Of a stretch of DNA of 64,000 nucleotides, positions 8,734 to 18,233 are shown in pieces. Below the pieces are notes generated by a model. The model made no database searches and was not told the origin of the DNA. It saw only the letters and a program-made list of their open reading frames with translations. A program made the translations under genes and the position numbers. The stretch spans positions 398,134 through 462,133 of the forward strand of contig CADEFU010000001.1 in NCBI GenBank assembly GCA_902826695.1, given 5' to 3'. Numbering within the stretch: position 1 is the first letter of the stretch; each line of letters opens with the position of its first letter. Origin of the DNA: an uncultured Alphaproteobacteria bacterium. Its GTDB lineage: Bacteria > Pseudomonadota > Alphaproteobacteria > Micropepsales > Micropepsaceae.

Positions 8734-10557
8734 ATGTGCGGCATCGTTGGAATCGTGGGGAAGGCTGACGCTGCACCGGTGATTTTAGAGTCGCTGAAGC
8801 GGCTTGAATATCGCGGCTATGACTCGGCCGGGATCGCGACGCTTGTGAACGGGCAGATCGAGCGGCGGCGCGCGCCGGGCAAGCTTTCGGGCCTCGACAA
8901 GGTTTTGCATGAGAAGCCGTTGCCGGGTTCCACCGGCATTGGTCACACGCGTTGGGCGACGCACGGCGTGCCGAACGAGACGAATGCGCATCCGCATGTC
9001 TCGGATCGGGTCGCGGTCGTGCACAACGGGATCATCGAGAACTTTCGCGAGTTGCGCGAGGAGCTTGAGGCCAAGGGCCACAAGTTTCACACGGAGACCG
9101 ATACGGAGGTTTCCGTCCATTTGATCACCGAGTACCTGCAACAGGGTCTTGAGCCTGTCGCGGCCGCGACGAAGGCGATCCGGCGGCTGCGCGGAGCGTT
9201 CGCGCTCGGGATCATCTTCAAGGATCACGAGGGGCTTGTGATCGGTGCGCGGCTTGGGCCGCCGCTGGCCGTCGGGTTCGGCGATAAGGAAATGTATCTC
9301 GGGTCGGACGCGTTTGCGCTTGCGCCGCTGACGAACCGGATCGCCTATTTGGAAGACGGCGATGTTGCCGTTGTGCGCGCCGACAGCGTCAGTATCTTCG
9401 ATGTGCAAGAACGGCCGGTGAACCGCGAGGTGCAGACGACGACGGTGTCGGCGAGCCTCGTCGACAAGGGCTCGCACCGGCATTTCATGGCAAAGGAGAT
9501 TTTCGAGCAGCCCGAGGTCGTGGGCCACACACTGCATTCGGTGATCAATTCGGTCACGCAAGCCGTCGCCTTGCCGAAGACGTCGTTCGACTTTGCGAAC
9601 TTGCCGAAGATGACGATGGTGGCGTGCGGGACTGCGTCCTACGCAACGCTCGTCGGCAAGTATTGGTTCGAGAAGCTTGCGCGCATGCCGGTCGAAATCG
9701 ACGTGGCGTCGGAGTTCCGCTATCGCGAAGCGCCGATGCCGCGCGGGGGCTTGGCGCTCTTCGTGTCGCAATCGGGCGAAACCGCCGATACGCTCGCGGC
9801 GCTGCGCTACTGCAAGGAGCAAGGGCAGCATATCGCCTCGATCGTAAACGTGCCCATGAGTTCGATCGCGCGCGAGTCCGAGGTCGTTTTCCCGACGCAT
9901 GCAGGGCCCGAGCTCGGCGTTGCCTCGACCAAGGCGTTTACTTGTCAGTTGGCAGTGATGGCATCGCTTGCCATTGCTGCGGGGAAAGCGCGCGGCACAG
10001 TGAGCGTCGCCGAAGAGGCACGGCTGACGCAGGCGCTGATGGAAGTGCCGCGGCACATGCTGACGCTGCTCGCGCAAGATCCCGTCTATCAGGCGCTGGC
10101 GCACGAACTCGCGAAGGCGCGCGACGTGCTCTATATCGGGCGCGGATTGTCGTATCCGATTGCGCTCGAGGGTGCGCTGAAGCTTAAGGAAATCTCCTAC
10201 ATTCACGCCGAAGGCTATGCAGCCGGCGAGATGAAGCACGGGCCGATTGCGCTGATCGACGAAAACGTGCCGGTCGTCGTGATCGCGCCGCACGATGCGT
10301 TGTTCGAAAAGACGATCTCGAACATGCAGGAGACGATGGCGCGCAAGGGTAAGATCGTTCTCATCTCGGACAAAAAGGGCTTGGCCGCAGCCGGCGACAA
10401 GGTGTGGGCGCGTATCGAAGTGCCGGATGTCGACCCGTTCGTGACGCCGCTGCTCTACTCGATACCGGTGCAACTGCTCGCGTATCATACCGCGGTCGTG
10501 AAGGGCACGGACGTGGATCAGCCGCGGAACTTGGCGAAGTCGGTGACGGTGGAGTGA
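8734..10557 (+). CDS. glmS: Glutamine-fructose-6-phosphate aminotransferase (isomerizing)
   Basis: This 607-residue protein begins MCGIVGIVG, with the catalytic Cys2 of the class II glutaminase exposed after Met removal. The glutaminase domain extends to about residue 240 and includes TRWATHG and HNGIIENF. Two SIS sugar-isomerase domains follow (SQSGETADT near 348; GRGLSYPIALEGALKLKEISYIHAEGY near 470-495), ending in the typical LAKSVTVE tail. It converts fructose-6-P and glutamine to glucosamine-6-P, the first step towards the GlmU substrate. The stop codon shares one base with the start of the next gene. Confidence 0.96.
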   Translation: MCGIVGIVGKADAAPVILESLKRLEYRGYDSAGIATLVNGQIERRRAPGKLSGLDKVLHEKPLPGSTGIGHTRWATHGVPNETNAHPHVSDRVAVVHNGIIENFRELREELEAKGHKFHTETDTEVSVHLITEYLQQGLEPVAAATKAIRRLRGAFALGIIFKDHEGLVIGARLGPPLAVGFGDKEMYLGSDAFALAPLTNRIAYLEDGDVAVVRADSVSIFDVQERPVNREVQTTTVSASLVDKGSHRHFMAKEIFEQPEVVGHTLHSVINSVTQAVALPKTSFDFANLPKMTMVACGTASYATLVGKYWFEKLARMPVEIDVASEFRYREAPMPRGGLALFVSQSGETADTLAALRYCKEQGQHIASIVNVPMSSIARESEVVFPTHAGPELGVASTKAFTCQLAVMASLAIAAGKARGTVSVAEEARLTQALMEVPRHMLTLLAQDPVYQALAHELAKARDVLYIGRGLSYPIALEGALKLKEISYIHAEGYAAGEMKHGPIALIDENVPVVVIAPHDALFEKTISNMQETMARKGKIVLISDKKGLAAAGDKVWARIEVPDVDPFVTPLLYSIPVQLLAYHTAVVKGTDVDQPRNLAKSVTVE

Positions 10558-11207
10558 TGGCGGGCGGATCGTCCAAGTCGTTGGGCGCGGTCGTTCGGCG
10601 GTACGGGCCATTGTTCGCTTTGCCGGCGTTGGCGGTTGGCGTGTTCGCGCTAATCGCGTGGGCGCGGATCGTCCACGGGATTAGTATTCTGGCATTGACC
10701 AGGGATATGGCGACCGTCGCGCAATTGCCGCCCTATGCGTCGATCGCTTCAAGCCTTGGTGCGTTCGTGATGTGCGCGGCTGCCACGTCTTGCTTGTTTG
10801 CATTCTTTGCTATCCGAGGTGCCGGGCGTAACCCGCCGTGGCACATTTTGGCCGTCGGCCTTTTTTCGCTTTATTTTATGCTGGACGATTTCTACGAACT
10901 CCACGATCGGGTGTTTCCCGACGATCTTGGGATTCCGCAGCAGCTTATCTATGCGCTCATCGCGGCGACTGTTGCAGCGATCCTGATTCGCTGGCGGCAC
11001 GTCTTCCTGGGATTTCGCCCGTGGCTGCTTGCGGCGGCGTTGTTGTCCTTGGGAGCGTCGCTGGCGTTCGACATCTTCGATGTGCAGCTCGTCGCCTTGC
11101 TCGACGAGTGGCAGTACTTTTGGGAAGATGGCGCGAAGCTGATGGGTATCAGCCTTTGGGCGACGTATCACATCGCCCTTGCACAGCGCGAATTGCGGAC
11201 GTCCTGA
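10557..11207 (+). CDS. Unknown six-helix membrane protein translationally linked to glmS
   Basis: I do not recognise a named family. The 216-residue product has about six hydrophobic helices. Conserved-looking acidic and His residues lie at or near membrane edges: LDDFYELHDRVFPDD, SLAFDIFDVQ, EWQYFWEDGAKLMGISLWATYH. The Asp/Glu/His pattern between helices resembles intramembrane hydrolases of the CREST type, but that is only a visual analogy. The start ATG 10557-10559 overlaps the glmS TGA by one base (TGATG), which implies translational coupling with glmS. It meets the PAQR gene tail to tail 12 bases later. Confidence 0.68.
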   Translation: MAGGSSKSLGAVVRRYGPLFALPALAVGVFALIAWARIVHGISILALTRDMATVAQLPPYASIASSLGAFVMCAAATSCLFAFFAIRGAGRNPPWHILAVGLFSLYFMLDDFYELHDRVFPDDLGIPQQLIYALIAATVAAILIRWRHVFLGFRPWLLAAALLSLGASLAFDIFDVQLVALLDEWQYFWEDGAKLMGISLWATYHIALAQRELRTS

Positions 11208-11219
11208 GCGGTAGCCCGC

Positions 11220-11897
11220 TTAGTTCGCGGCCATCGCGACTTCGTTGAAGATCGCGAAGTAGTGGCAGCCGGCGGCGATCAGAACCAGCCAGTGCCAGAT
11301 CGCGTTCTGGTAGGGCAGGCGATCCCACATATGGAACACCACGCCGACCGAGTAGATCACGCCGCCGATGGCGATGAGGTACAAGCTCTGCATTGAGACG
11401 GCTTGGAGCAGCGGGTTGAAGGCAGCAACGATCGTCCAGCCGAGGCCGAGATAGAGCGCCAACGTCAGCTGTTCCCAACGGCGCGGGAAGGCGAGCTTGA
11501 TGCCCGCGCCAATCAAGGCCGCGGTCCAAACAAAGATGAGCAAGCCCACACCCCATTCGCCGCCCATGCGGTTCAGCAGCAGCGGTGTGTACGTGCCTGC
11601 AATCATAATGAAGATCGCGGCGTGGTCGAAGCGGCGCCACAGTTCCTTCGTCGGCGAGGGTGGCCACATGTTGTAGCCGGCCGAGCAGGTCAGCATGGCG
11701 AGAAGGCCCAAGCCGTAAAGGCTGGCGCCTAGGATCAGGATTGCTTCGTTGTTGTGAGAGGCAGTGACGACCAGAGCGATCGTTGCGATGAGGCCGAGGA
11801 ACAACCCAGTCACGTGCGCGGCGTTGTCAGCCAGCACTTCCCCGCGCGTGTAGCGCGGGAAGGGGAATTCGTTCCTAGTGTCGTTCTCCATCGTCAT
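11220..11897 (-). CDS. Hemolysin III / PAQR-family membrane protein
   Basis: This protein of about 225 residues has seven predicted helices. The family signatures are a first-helix region DNAAHVTGLFLG, CSAGYNMWPPSPTKELWRRFDHAAIFIMIAGTYTP split between helices 3 and 4, and a final helix with HWLVLIAAGCHYFAIF. The conserved Ser, Asp and His residues form the zinc site in characterised PAQR receptors. Bacterial members (YqfA, HlyIII) are of uncertain function; ceramidase-like hydrolase activity has been proposed for eukaryotic relatives. Candidate starts lie at 11906 (GTG), 11897 (ATG) and 11891 (ATG); the first ATG is taken. Confidence 0.82.
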   Translation of the reverse strand: MTMENDTRNEFPFPRYTRGEVLADNAAHVTGLFLGLIATIALVVTASHNNEAILILGASLYGLGLLAMLTCSAGYNMWPPSPTKELWRRFDHAAIFIMIAGTYTPLLLNRMGGEWGVGLLIFVWTAALIGAGIKLAFPRRWEQLTLALYLGLGWTIVAAFNPLLQAVSMQSLYLIAIGGVIYSVGVVFHMWDRLPYQNAIWHWLVLIAAGCHYFAIFNEVAMAAN

Positions 11898-11906
11898 GAC
11901 ACCCAC

Positions 11907-12319
11907 TTCATCTCGGCTCCTTGTCCAAAAAATGGCGGGCCGTTTCTTGAGCGCATTCCAACACGCGCTTGTGACACACTGCCACGAAATCGTTCAGGAA
12001 CCGTCAATGCGCGTCGACTTGTCCATTTCGCATTGACACACATTTAACCACGAAATGGCGGATCTTCCGCGTGACCGTTGTCACCTTCCGCATTTGAGAC
12101 CTAGCGCCCTGGCCATCGCGACAAGCCTGAAATAATCGGTGTTTCTGCTGCTGCCGCGTTTGCCGGAGTTGGTCGCTTCTAGTGACCCTTGTGTTTTGTG
12201 CCGGGCGGGGTCGGGATTCAAGGTATGGATGCGATAGACATTGAGTTTTGGCGCGGCGTACACAGAGAAATCGACTGCGGCTCTTTGGTCATCCGTCACA
12301 TCTGACTATAGTGGAGCGC
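11907..12319. other. 413-bp intergenic region between the PAQR gene and rpiA
   Basis: This region separates divergent transcripts. An AT-richer stretch at about 12030-12060 probably carries promoters. A 72-codon minus-strand frame (12081-12299) is open but has no recognisable domain, strong ribosome site or neighbour in its direction, so it is not called as a gene. Nothing else is evident. Confidence 0.5.
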
Positions 12320-13039
12320 ATGAGCAAACATCTTACTGTTGACGACCAGAAGCGAGCCGCAGCCGAAGCGGCGCTTGAGTATGTGAAGCCCAACATGCGT
12401 TTGGGGCTGGGTACGGGATCGACCGCCGAGCACTTTGTGCGTGCACTGGCGCCGCGTGTGAAGGCGGGGCTAAAGGTCACCACGGTTGCAACGTCCGAAC
12501 GCACGGCCGCGCTTGCGCGGGAGCTTGGGATTGCCGTCGGCAATCTCGACGACGTGCGACATCTCGATATGACTGTCGATGGCGCGGACGAGATCGGGCC
12601 CAATCTGGTTTTGATCAAGGGCGGTGGCGGGGCGCTGCTCCGCGAGAAGATCGTGGCGGCAGCTTCGGATCGCATGATTGTGATCGCAGACGCGGCGAAG
12701 GTCGTCGATACGTTGGGGCGGTTTCCGCTGCCGGTTGAGATCGTGCCGTTCGCGCATCTGGTCACGATGGAGCGGGTTGCGGACGCGGCGGCGCGTGCAG
12801 GCTGCGGGCAGAATCTGATGCGGCTGCGCGGCGGCGAGGCGCATCCGTTCAAGACCGATAGCGGCAACTACATTGCTGATTGTTCGGCCGATGCGATTCC
12901 CGATCCGGAGCGTCTGGCGCGGATGCTTGAGGGCATTCCGGGGGTTGTCGATCACGGGCTGTTTTTGGGGCTTGCCACCGCTGCATTGGTGGGCACGGCG
13001 AATGGGGTATCGGTGATAGAGCCGCCGCGCCGGGAATAG
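12320..13039 (+). CDS. rpiA: Ribose-5-phosphate isomerase A
   Basis: This 239-residue protein has the RpiA signatures LGLGTGSTAEHFVRAL (phosphate loop), TVDGADEIGPNLVLIKGGGGALLREKIVA (catalytic Asp and Glu) and the C-terminal VDHGLFLGLA. It interconverts ribose-5-P and ribulose-5-P in the pentose phosphate pathway. ATG 12320 is chosen because the frame upstream adds 24 unrelated residues. The following gene uses erythrose-4-phosphate from the same pathway, which is a sensible neighbourhood, though a 93-bp gap separates them. Confidence 0.95.
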   Translation: MSKHLTVDDQKRAAAEAALEYVKPNMRLGLGTGSTAEHFVRALAPRVKAGLKVTTVATSERTAALARELGIAVGNLDDVRHLDMTVDGADEIGPNLVLIKGGGGALLREKIVAAASDRMIVIADAAKVVDTLGRFPLPVEIVPFAHLVTMERVADAAARAGCGQNLMRLRGGEAHPFKTDSGNYIADCSADAIPDPERLARMLEGIPGVVDHGLFLGLATAALVGTANGVSVIEPPRRE

Positions 13040-13132
13040 GGCGGTTACGTTTGCAACCAACCTTATTGTTCGATTAACCGCGCGGCGTTGTGGAACTGGC
13101 TTTGCCCAAGGGTGCGCGCTATTTAACCGTGC

Positions 13133-14506
13133 ATGAATTGGAGTCCCGCCAGCTGGCGTAACAAGCCCGTCGTTCAGGTGCCGGTTTATCCGGACGCCGA
13201 AGCGCAGTCGCGCGTCGAGACAAAACTAAAGTCGTTTCCGCCGCTCGTGTTTGCGGGCGAGGCGCGCAACCTGAAGAAGTCCCTTGCCGAGGTGGCGGAA
13301 GGGCGTGCTTTCCTGCTGCAAGGCGGGGACTGCGCAGAGTCGTTCGCTGAGTTTCATCCCGACAACATCCGCGACACGTTTCGCGTCATTCTGCAGATGG
13401 CGATTATTCTGACCTTTGCGGGCGCGATGCCGGTTGTGAAGGTCGGTCGGATCGCCGGGCAGTTTGCGAAGCCGCGGTCGAGCGATATGGAAGCGGTGGA
13501 CGGGGTGGAACTGCCATCCTATCGCGGCGACATCATCAACGCCTCGCCGTTCGACCTCGCGTCGCGCACGCCGGAGCCGGAGCGGATGATGCAGGCGTAT
13601 GCGCAGGCAGCGTCGACGCTCAATCTTTTGCGCGCGTTCGCTCAGGGCGGTTACGCGGACCTGCACAACGTGCACCGGTGGAACCTTGGCTTCATCGCGG
13701 GCTCGTCCTCCGTCGAGAGGTACCGCGCTTTGGCGGATAGGATCTCGGAGACGCTCGAATTTATGGAGGCGTGCGGGATTACACCTGCCTCGACGCCGCA
13801 ATTGCGCACGACGGATTTCTACACGAGCCACGAGGCGCTGTTGCTGGGCTACGAGCAGGCAATGACGCGCATCGACTCCACGACGGGCGATTGGTACGAC
13901 ACGTCGGCGCATCTGCTGTGGATCGGCGATCGTACGCGCCAGCCCGATGGGGCGCATGTTGAGTTTATGCGCGGGATCAATAACCCGCTGGCCGTGAAGT
14001 GCGGGCCGTCGTTGTCGAACGACGATCTGATCCGTCTATGCGATGTGTTGAATCCTCAAAACGAGGCTGGGCGGCTGACGCTGATCGCGCGCTTTGGTGC
14101 GGACAAGGTTGAGGAGCATCTGCCGCGCTTGATCCGTACGATCAAGCGCGAGGGGCGCAAGGTCGTTTGGTCGTGCGATCCCATGCACGGCAATACGGTG
14201 AAGGCCGGCAGCGGGTACAAGACGCGTCCGTTCGACCGGGTGCTGAAAGAGGTGCAGAACTTCTTCGTCGTGCATCGGGCGGAAGGCTCGCATGCGGGCG
14301 GCGTGCATTTGGAGCTGACCGGACAGAACGTGACGGAGTGCACCGGCGGGGCGATGGCGATTACGGATGCCGATCTTTCCAGCCGGTATCACACGCACTG
14401 CGATCCGCGGTTGAATGCGAACCAGTCGCTTGAGCTCGCTTTCCTGGTGGCTGAAGGAATCCGCGCAGAACGGTTCAAGACGCCGCGGCCAGTCGCCGCG
14501 CAATAG
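13133..14506 (+). CDS. 3-deoxy-7-phosphoheptulonate (DAHP) synthase, class II
   Basis: This 457-residue protein matches plant-type (class II, AroA-II) DAHP synthases from end to end. It has [14 protein letters not shown] with the metal-binding Cys, [34 protein letters not shown] with the metal His, and [15 protein letters not shown]. It condenses phosphoenolpyruvate and erythrose-4-P in the first step of the shikimate pathway. Class II enzymes in other bacteria may be regulated by chorismate mutase or aromatic amino acids; nothing in this sequence shows regulation. A GC-rich hairpin (14509-14530) follows the stop. Confidence 0.96.
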   Translation: MNWSPASWRNKPVVQVPVYPDAEAQSRVETKLKSFPPLVFAGEARNLKKSLAEVAEGRAFLLQGGDCAESFAEFHPDNIRDTFRVILQMAIILTFAGAMPVVKVGRIAGQFAKPRSSDMEAVDGVELPSYRGDIINASPFDLASRTPEPERMMQAYAQAASTLNLLRAFAQGGYADLHNVHRWNLGFIAGSSSVERYRALADRISETLEFMEACGITPASTPQLRTTDFYTSHEALLLGYEQAMTRIDSTTGDWYDTSAHLLWIGDRTRQPDGAHVEFMRGINNPLAVKCGPSLSNDDLIRLCDVLNPQNEAGRLTLIARFGADKVEEHLPRLIRTIKREGRKVVWSCDPMHGNTVKAGSGYKTRPFDRVLKEVQNFFVVHRAEGSHAGGVHLELTGQNVTECTGGAMAITDADLSSRYHTHCDPRLNANQSLELAFLVAEGIRAERFKTPRPVAAQ

Positions 14507-14508
14507 CG

Positions 14509-14530
14509 GCCGCCACTTGCAGCTGGCGGC
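14509..14530. terminator. Hairpin after the DAHP synthase gene
   Basis: GCCGCCA and TGGCGGC form a 7-bp perfect stem around an 8-nt loop directly after the stop codon. There is no U-tract, so factor-independent termination is uncertain. Confidence 0.35.
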
Positions 14531-14581
14531 GAGCGCCGCCTAGCCTTCGTTCCTCGGCTTGACCTTTGGGGCGCGCTTCGG

Positions 14582-15280
14582 TTGCGGCTTTGGCTTTTCA
14601 TCTGGTGTGCGCTTGGGCTTGGGCTGATAGGGCTCAAGGCGCATCTTGATCGCTCGGTACTCAAGTATCCCGATGTCGCGGTGCGCGTCGGCGGCGAGAC
14701 CTTTCTCATTCCACGGGCGTTGATCGCGAGCGACGCAGGGTGGCGCACGGATCTGCGACGTCTTGCTGGCTGCTGGGACGCGCGCGAAGGCGGGGTCGTG
14801 CAAGCGGCGTCGTCCGTTGCCGGATGCGATCAGCCACTCGCATTTCGTCTGAAAGTTCCGCCGCAAGCGATCGGTGGCGACGCATCCGGGCAGCCGGTCG
14901 AGGCGGTGTTCTGGACGGCGTACGCGCCGCCGGCCGAGCACCTTCCGCAGCTCATGCAAGCCTGGCGCGGCGACGGCGAATGGGCTGGGCGGCGGCTTGT
15001 CATGCGGCCCGATTGGAGTGTCGTAAGGCTTGAAAGCGGCTCGTCGCCTTGGGTGCATTTGCTCGCGCGGGAGCCGCGCGCTGGCGAGCGGATTCAAGAG
15101 CTATACGCTGGGCGTTGCTATCGGCCAGAGCCGCTGAGCGATGCCGGCATGACTTGCACAGCGGTGGTTCGGATCGGCCACAGTGCGGCGTTCGAATATT
15201 CGCTGGGGCCGGACGAAGTGATGGGATTTGGGGTTTTGCGAGTGGGGTTTGATGCCCTCGCGCGGCGTTGGCGGCGCTGA
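14582..15280 (+). CDS. Hypothetical membrane-anchored protein
   Basis: I do not recognise this family. The 232-residue product begins with one hydrophobic helix (LWLFIWCALGLGLIGL) followed by a soluble, presumably periplasmic domain. That domain is rich in Trp and contains paired Cys residues (RLAGCWDAR, SVAGCDQ, GRCYRPE, GMTCTAV). Four extracytoplasmic Cys could form two disulfides. The start is a TTG at 14582 with a poor ribosome site, so the N-terminus is uncertain. A minus-strand frame over the same DNA looks like a shadow. It stands alone between a biosynthetic gene and an autotransporter gene. Confidence 0.55.
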   Translation: MRLWLFIWCALGLGLIGLKAHLDRSVLKYPDVAVRVGGETFLIPRALIASDAGWRTDLRRLAGCWDAREGGVVQAASSVAGCDQPLAFRLKVPPQAIGGDASGQPVEAVFWTAYAPPAEHLPQLMQAWRGDGEWAGRRLVMRPDWSVVRLESGSSPWVHLLAREPRAGERIQELYAGRCYRPEPLSDAGMTCTAVVRIGHSAAFEYSLGPDEVMGFGVLRVGFDALARRWRR

Positions 15281-15458
15281 GAAACCCAATTCCCCAGGCG
15301 GTTGCGCGGCTATCATGGCGCACATCGTTTCTATTGTTACCTAGAAGACGCTGTGCACCGAAATCGCCGCAACTTGAGGTCGGCGCGCGTTGACTCGTTG
15401 GGGTGCGGGTCGAAAAATTCGGACTGGGAGCGGTGTCGGCTGGGGGGCTGGGCCGCCG

Positions 15459-17039
15459 ATGGGGAACGACAAGATGATCACGACAGAAGTGCGCGCGACC
15501 TTGCTCGCGACGACGGCAGTGCTCACGTTGATTGCGAGCGCGAACGCGGCGGGGCCGAACTTGGTGCTCGATGCTGGGTTTGAGTCGGGTGCTTACGGCA
15601 CTTGGGTAAACTCCGGCGGCGACGGCAACAATCTCATCAACGGGGCCAATCCCCGCACCGGGTCATTCTCGTTTAGCGGTGGCTGCATCGGCGTTGGCTG
15701 CGTGACGGTCGGCGCGACGGGTGTTGGCGGTACCGGAAGGATCCATCAAACAATCAATCTTCAGCCTGGTATCTATGCGGGCTCATTCCACATCCGGCAT
15801 AACGCTGGCACGCCAAGCCAGTTTGCGGCGAGCCTCGGGAACAATGTTGTCTACAATCGCGTGGATGCGGCGAACAACCCAGCTTATGAGCCGGTGACGT
15901 TTATCTCGGCTGCTTCGGGCGGCGCGACGCAGTTGAGAATCGGCGTTCGCCAGGATCCCGGTTTTACGCAGATTGACGATGTCAGCCTGCGATTGGTCGA
16001 CGATGGTCAAGGGAACAACATTGCTGCAGCATCGCAGACGGTTGCCGTGCAGGCTTCGCGCGACCTTCTCGATCGCTTGCACGACCGCTTTAGCCATGCG
16101 GGTTCGCCGATCACGACCGCGAGCGTGCGCGAGACGGTGCTCGCGTCGGCCGGTGGCGCGTATGTCAACGCGGGCGGCAAGTACCGTGCGTTCATGAGCG
16201 TGTTCGGTAGTGAGGGCGATTGGGACGACTCGAATACAAGCGCCGAGCGGCGGGGTTTGAGCGCGGGCTTCGAGTTCGCGGCCGGCCGCGGCATCGATTT
16301 GGGTATAGCGCTTGCGATCAGCCAATCGGACTTTCGGACGCGCACGCTCTTTACGGGCAATCATGGCGAGGCGGACGAATATCTGGGTGCGGTCTACGCG
16401 CACTGGAGTGCCGCGTCCGTTCCGCTCTACATCAACGCAATCGGCGGGTACGGTCAGAGTTCTACCGATTTTGCGCGGATCAGTTTAGATCAGGTTCTGT
16501 TCCCGGGTGGAGCGGAGGCACGCGACGTGGACACCAAGCAGTGGTTTGCCAGCGGCGAGATCGGCTGGGATTGGGCCGTGTCGCAACGGCTGCGTCTGAC
16601 GCCGTATGCGCGCGTCGATGCAGCGTGGGTCGAGCAGGACGGCTATGCGGAGACTGCCTCCGGCGCGTTCATTCCGGCGGTTGTCGCTGGGCGTGAGTTC
16701 GAAGCTGTCCGCACCGTCCTCGGCGCACGAGCCGAAGCCGATCTGAATATCGGCCGGCGCGGCGCGAAGGTTGGCGCGAAGGTCGGTTGGGCGCACGAGT
16801 TCGAGGACGACCGCTTTGTTACGTTCACGGAGACCACGCCATCGTTGGTGCCTGGAACGTCGGTGACATTCGCCGGCGTCGGCACGGCGGCGCGGCCGGA
16901 CAAGGACTCCGTCGTTGCCGGTGCCAACATCGAAATGGGCGTCAGCGACGATGCCAGCCTCTACGTCGGCTACAACGGCAGCTATGGCGACACGACCAAG
17001 GTTCACGCGGGCGAGGTGGGCCTGCGCGTGACCTGGTAA
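15459..17039 (+). CDS. Autotransporter-domain protein with a beta-sandwich passenger
   Basis: This 526-residue product has a signal peptide (LLATTAVLTLIASANA, cleavage near residue 30). A short passenger (about 31-195) begins NLVLDAGFESG and resembles the carbohydrate-binding-like sandwich seen in many exported proteins with an N-terminal NL(V/I)xNGxFE motif. A linker rich in Ala/Gln leads to a C-terminal autotransporter barrel of about 280 residues. The barrel shows alternating strands and ends in Trp (GEVGLRVTW), the usual terminal aromatic for BamA recognition. ATG 15459 is preferred; ATG 15474 is an alternative. A good terminator follows. The role is probably surface display or adhesion. 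Confidence 0.83.
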   Translation: MGNDKMITTEVRATLLATTAVLTLIASANAAGPNLVLDAGFESGAYGTWVNSGGDGNNLINGANPRTGSFSFSGGCIGVGCVTVGATGVGGTGRIHQTINLQPGIYAGSFHIRHNAGTPSQFAASLGNNVVYNRVDAANNPAYEPVTFISAASGGATQLRIGVRQDPGFTQIDDVSLRLVDDGQGNNIAAASQTVAVQASRDLLDRLHDRFSHAGSPITTASVRETVLASAGGAYVNAGGKYRAFMSVFGSEGDWDDSNTSAERRGLSAGFEFAAGRGIDLGIALAISQSDFRTRTLFTGNHGEADEYLGAVYAHWSAASVPLYINAIGGYGQSSTDFARISLDQVLFPGGAEARDVDTKQWFASGEIGWDWAVSQRLRLTPYARVDAAWVEQDGYAETASGAFIPAVVAGREFEAVRTVLGARAEADLNIGRRGAKVGAKVGWAHEFEDDRFVTFTETTPSLVPGTSVTFAGVGTAARPDKDSVVAGANIEMGVSDDASLYVGYNGSYGDTTKVHAGEVGLRVTW

Positions 17040-17057
17040 GGCATTGAGAATGCGGAA

Positions 17058-17082
17058 AGCGGCGCCCTTGGTGCCGCTTTTT
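17058..17082 (+). terminator. Rho-independent terminator
   Basis: AGCGGCGCC (17058-17066) pairs with GGTGCCGCT (17070-17078), one G-T wobble, across a CTT loop and is followed by TTTTT. It lies 19 bases after the autotransporter stop and probably also ends transcription arriving from the opposite strand. Confidence 0.85.
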
Positions 17083-17089
17083 CGTTTGC

Positions 17090-18103
17090 CTATCCGGCGA
17101 CGTGCACCAGTCGTCGGCCAAAGCTTTCGCCGGTGAAGAGGCCGACGAAGGCCTTCGGCGCTTGCTCCAGGCCTTCGATGATTTCTTCGCGGTAGGTGAG
17201 TTTGCCGGTGCGCACCCACTCCGCCATCTGCGCGCGGGCGTCGTTGAATTGGACGCCGTAGTCGTAGACGACGAGGCCTTCCATCTTCAGGCGCTGGGTG
17301 ATGAAGGGCAGGGTGTGGCGGATGCCGCGCGGGTTTTCGCCGGCGTTGTACTCGGCGATTTGGCCGGAGACGACGATGCGGCCATGCTTCTTCATGTTTA
17401 GGATGGCGGCGTCGAGCGTTTCGGCGCCGACATTGTCGAAGTAGATGTCGATGCCTTTCGGCGCCGCCTGCTTGAACGCGGCGGTCAGGTCGCCCGCGGT
17501 CTTGTAGTTGATCGCGACGTCGAAGCCGGTCTCCTTGAGATAGGCGCATTTCGCATCCGAGCCCGCGAGGCCGATCGTTGTGCAGCCTAGGATCTTGGCG
17601 ATCTGGCCGGCCGTCGCGCCGACGGTGCCCGCGGCGGAGGAGATAAGGACGACGTTGCCTTCCTTCGGCTTGCCGATTTCGAACAGGCCGAAGAAGGCGG
17701 TGAGGCCCGGGATGCCGAAGACGCCGATCGCGGCGGTGGGCTTGATCTTGTCCTTGTAGATCTCCGGATCGAGCGCCTGGACGCCGCGACCGTCGCTGAT
17801 GAAATGGCTCTGCCAGCCGAAACCGCCCCAGACAAGGGCGCCTTCCTTCAGCTTCGCGTTGCGCGAGGCCAAAACCTTGCCCACGCCCGCGCTTTCGATC
17901 GTCTCGCCGATCGCCATGGCGGGCGCATAGGAATCGCCCGAAAGGCGCGAGCGCATGCCCGGGTCGACGGAGATGTGGTCGACCCGGATCAGCGCCTGAC
18001 CGTCTTGCAGCTCGGGCAGGGTTACCTGCTCAAGCTTGAAGTCGTCCGCGTGCGGCACGCCTTGTGGCCGCTTCGCCAATACCCAACGCCGGTTCGTGGT
18101 CAT
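17090..18103 (-). CDS. NADP-dependent oxidoreductase, MDR superfamily (leukotriene B4 12-hydroxydehydrogenase/CurA type)
   Basis: This 337-residue zinc-independent medium-chain reductase has the N-terminal signature DHISVDPGMRSRL. The nucleotide-binding Rossmann motif is SSAAGTVGATAGQIAK near residue 157, and GIDIYFDNVGAETLDAA is diagnostic of the PTGR/CurA group. The family reduces alpha,beta-unsaturated carbonyls with NADPH; curcumin, prostaglandins and alkenals are known substrates, and the natural one here is unknown. It is a paralogue of the gene at 18619-19650, about 500 bp upstream in the same direction, with a small unknown gene between them. Confidence 0.9.
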   Translation of the reverse strand: MTTNRRWVLAKRPQGVPHADDFKLEQVTLPELQDGQALIRVDHISVDPGMRSRLSGDSYAPAMAIGETIESAGVGKVLASRNAKLKEGALVWGGFGWQSHFISDGRGVQALDPEIYKDKIKPTAAIGVFGIPGLTAFFGLFEIGKPKEGNVVLISSAAGTVGATAGQIAKILGCTTIGLAGSDAKCAYLKETGFDVAINYKTAGDLTAAFKQAAPKGIDIYFDNVGAETLDAAILNMKKHGRIVVSGQIAEYNAGENPRGIRHTLPFITQRLKMEGLVVYDYGVQFNDARAQMAEWVRTGKLTYREEIIEGLEQAPKAFVGLFTGESFGRRLVHVAG

Positions 18104-18233
18104 CGTGCCCTCGTCGAATCTGCCACTGCGTAATTGGTGGTCACGTTGCAGCTTGTGACAAGGTGCGAGGCACGGCTTCGGACGACAATTTTCGCGCGTG
18201 ACAATGCGATACGGTCAGTAACGACAACCTGTA

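Noticed and set aside
8785..10611. Long minus-strand open frame of over 600 codons opposite glmS
   Set aside because: It is antisense to a clear glmS gene. Its Arg/His-rich translation is typical of a shadow frame in high-GC DNA.
12081..12299. 72-codon minus-strand open frame in the rpiA upstream region
   Set aside because: It has no domain, no good ribosome site and an Arg/Ser/Asn-rich composition unlike its neighbours. It occupies the region expected to hold promoters.
14540..15097. Minus-strand open frame opposite the 14582-15280 gene
   Set aside because: Its translation is Pro/Arg/Lys-rich without hydrophobic core or motif. The plus-strand frame has a clear membrane anchor and paired Cys residues.
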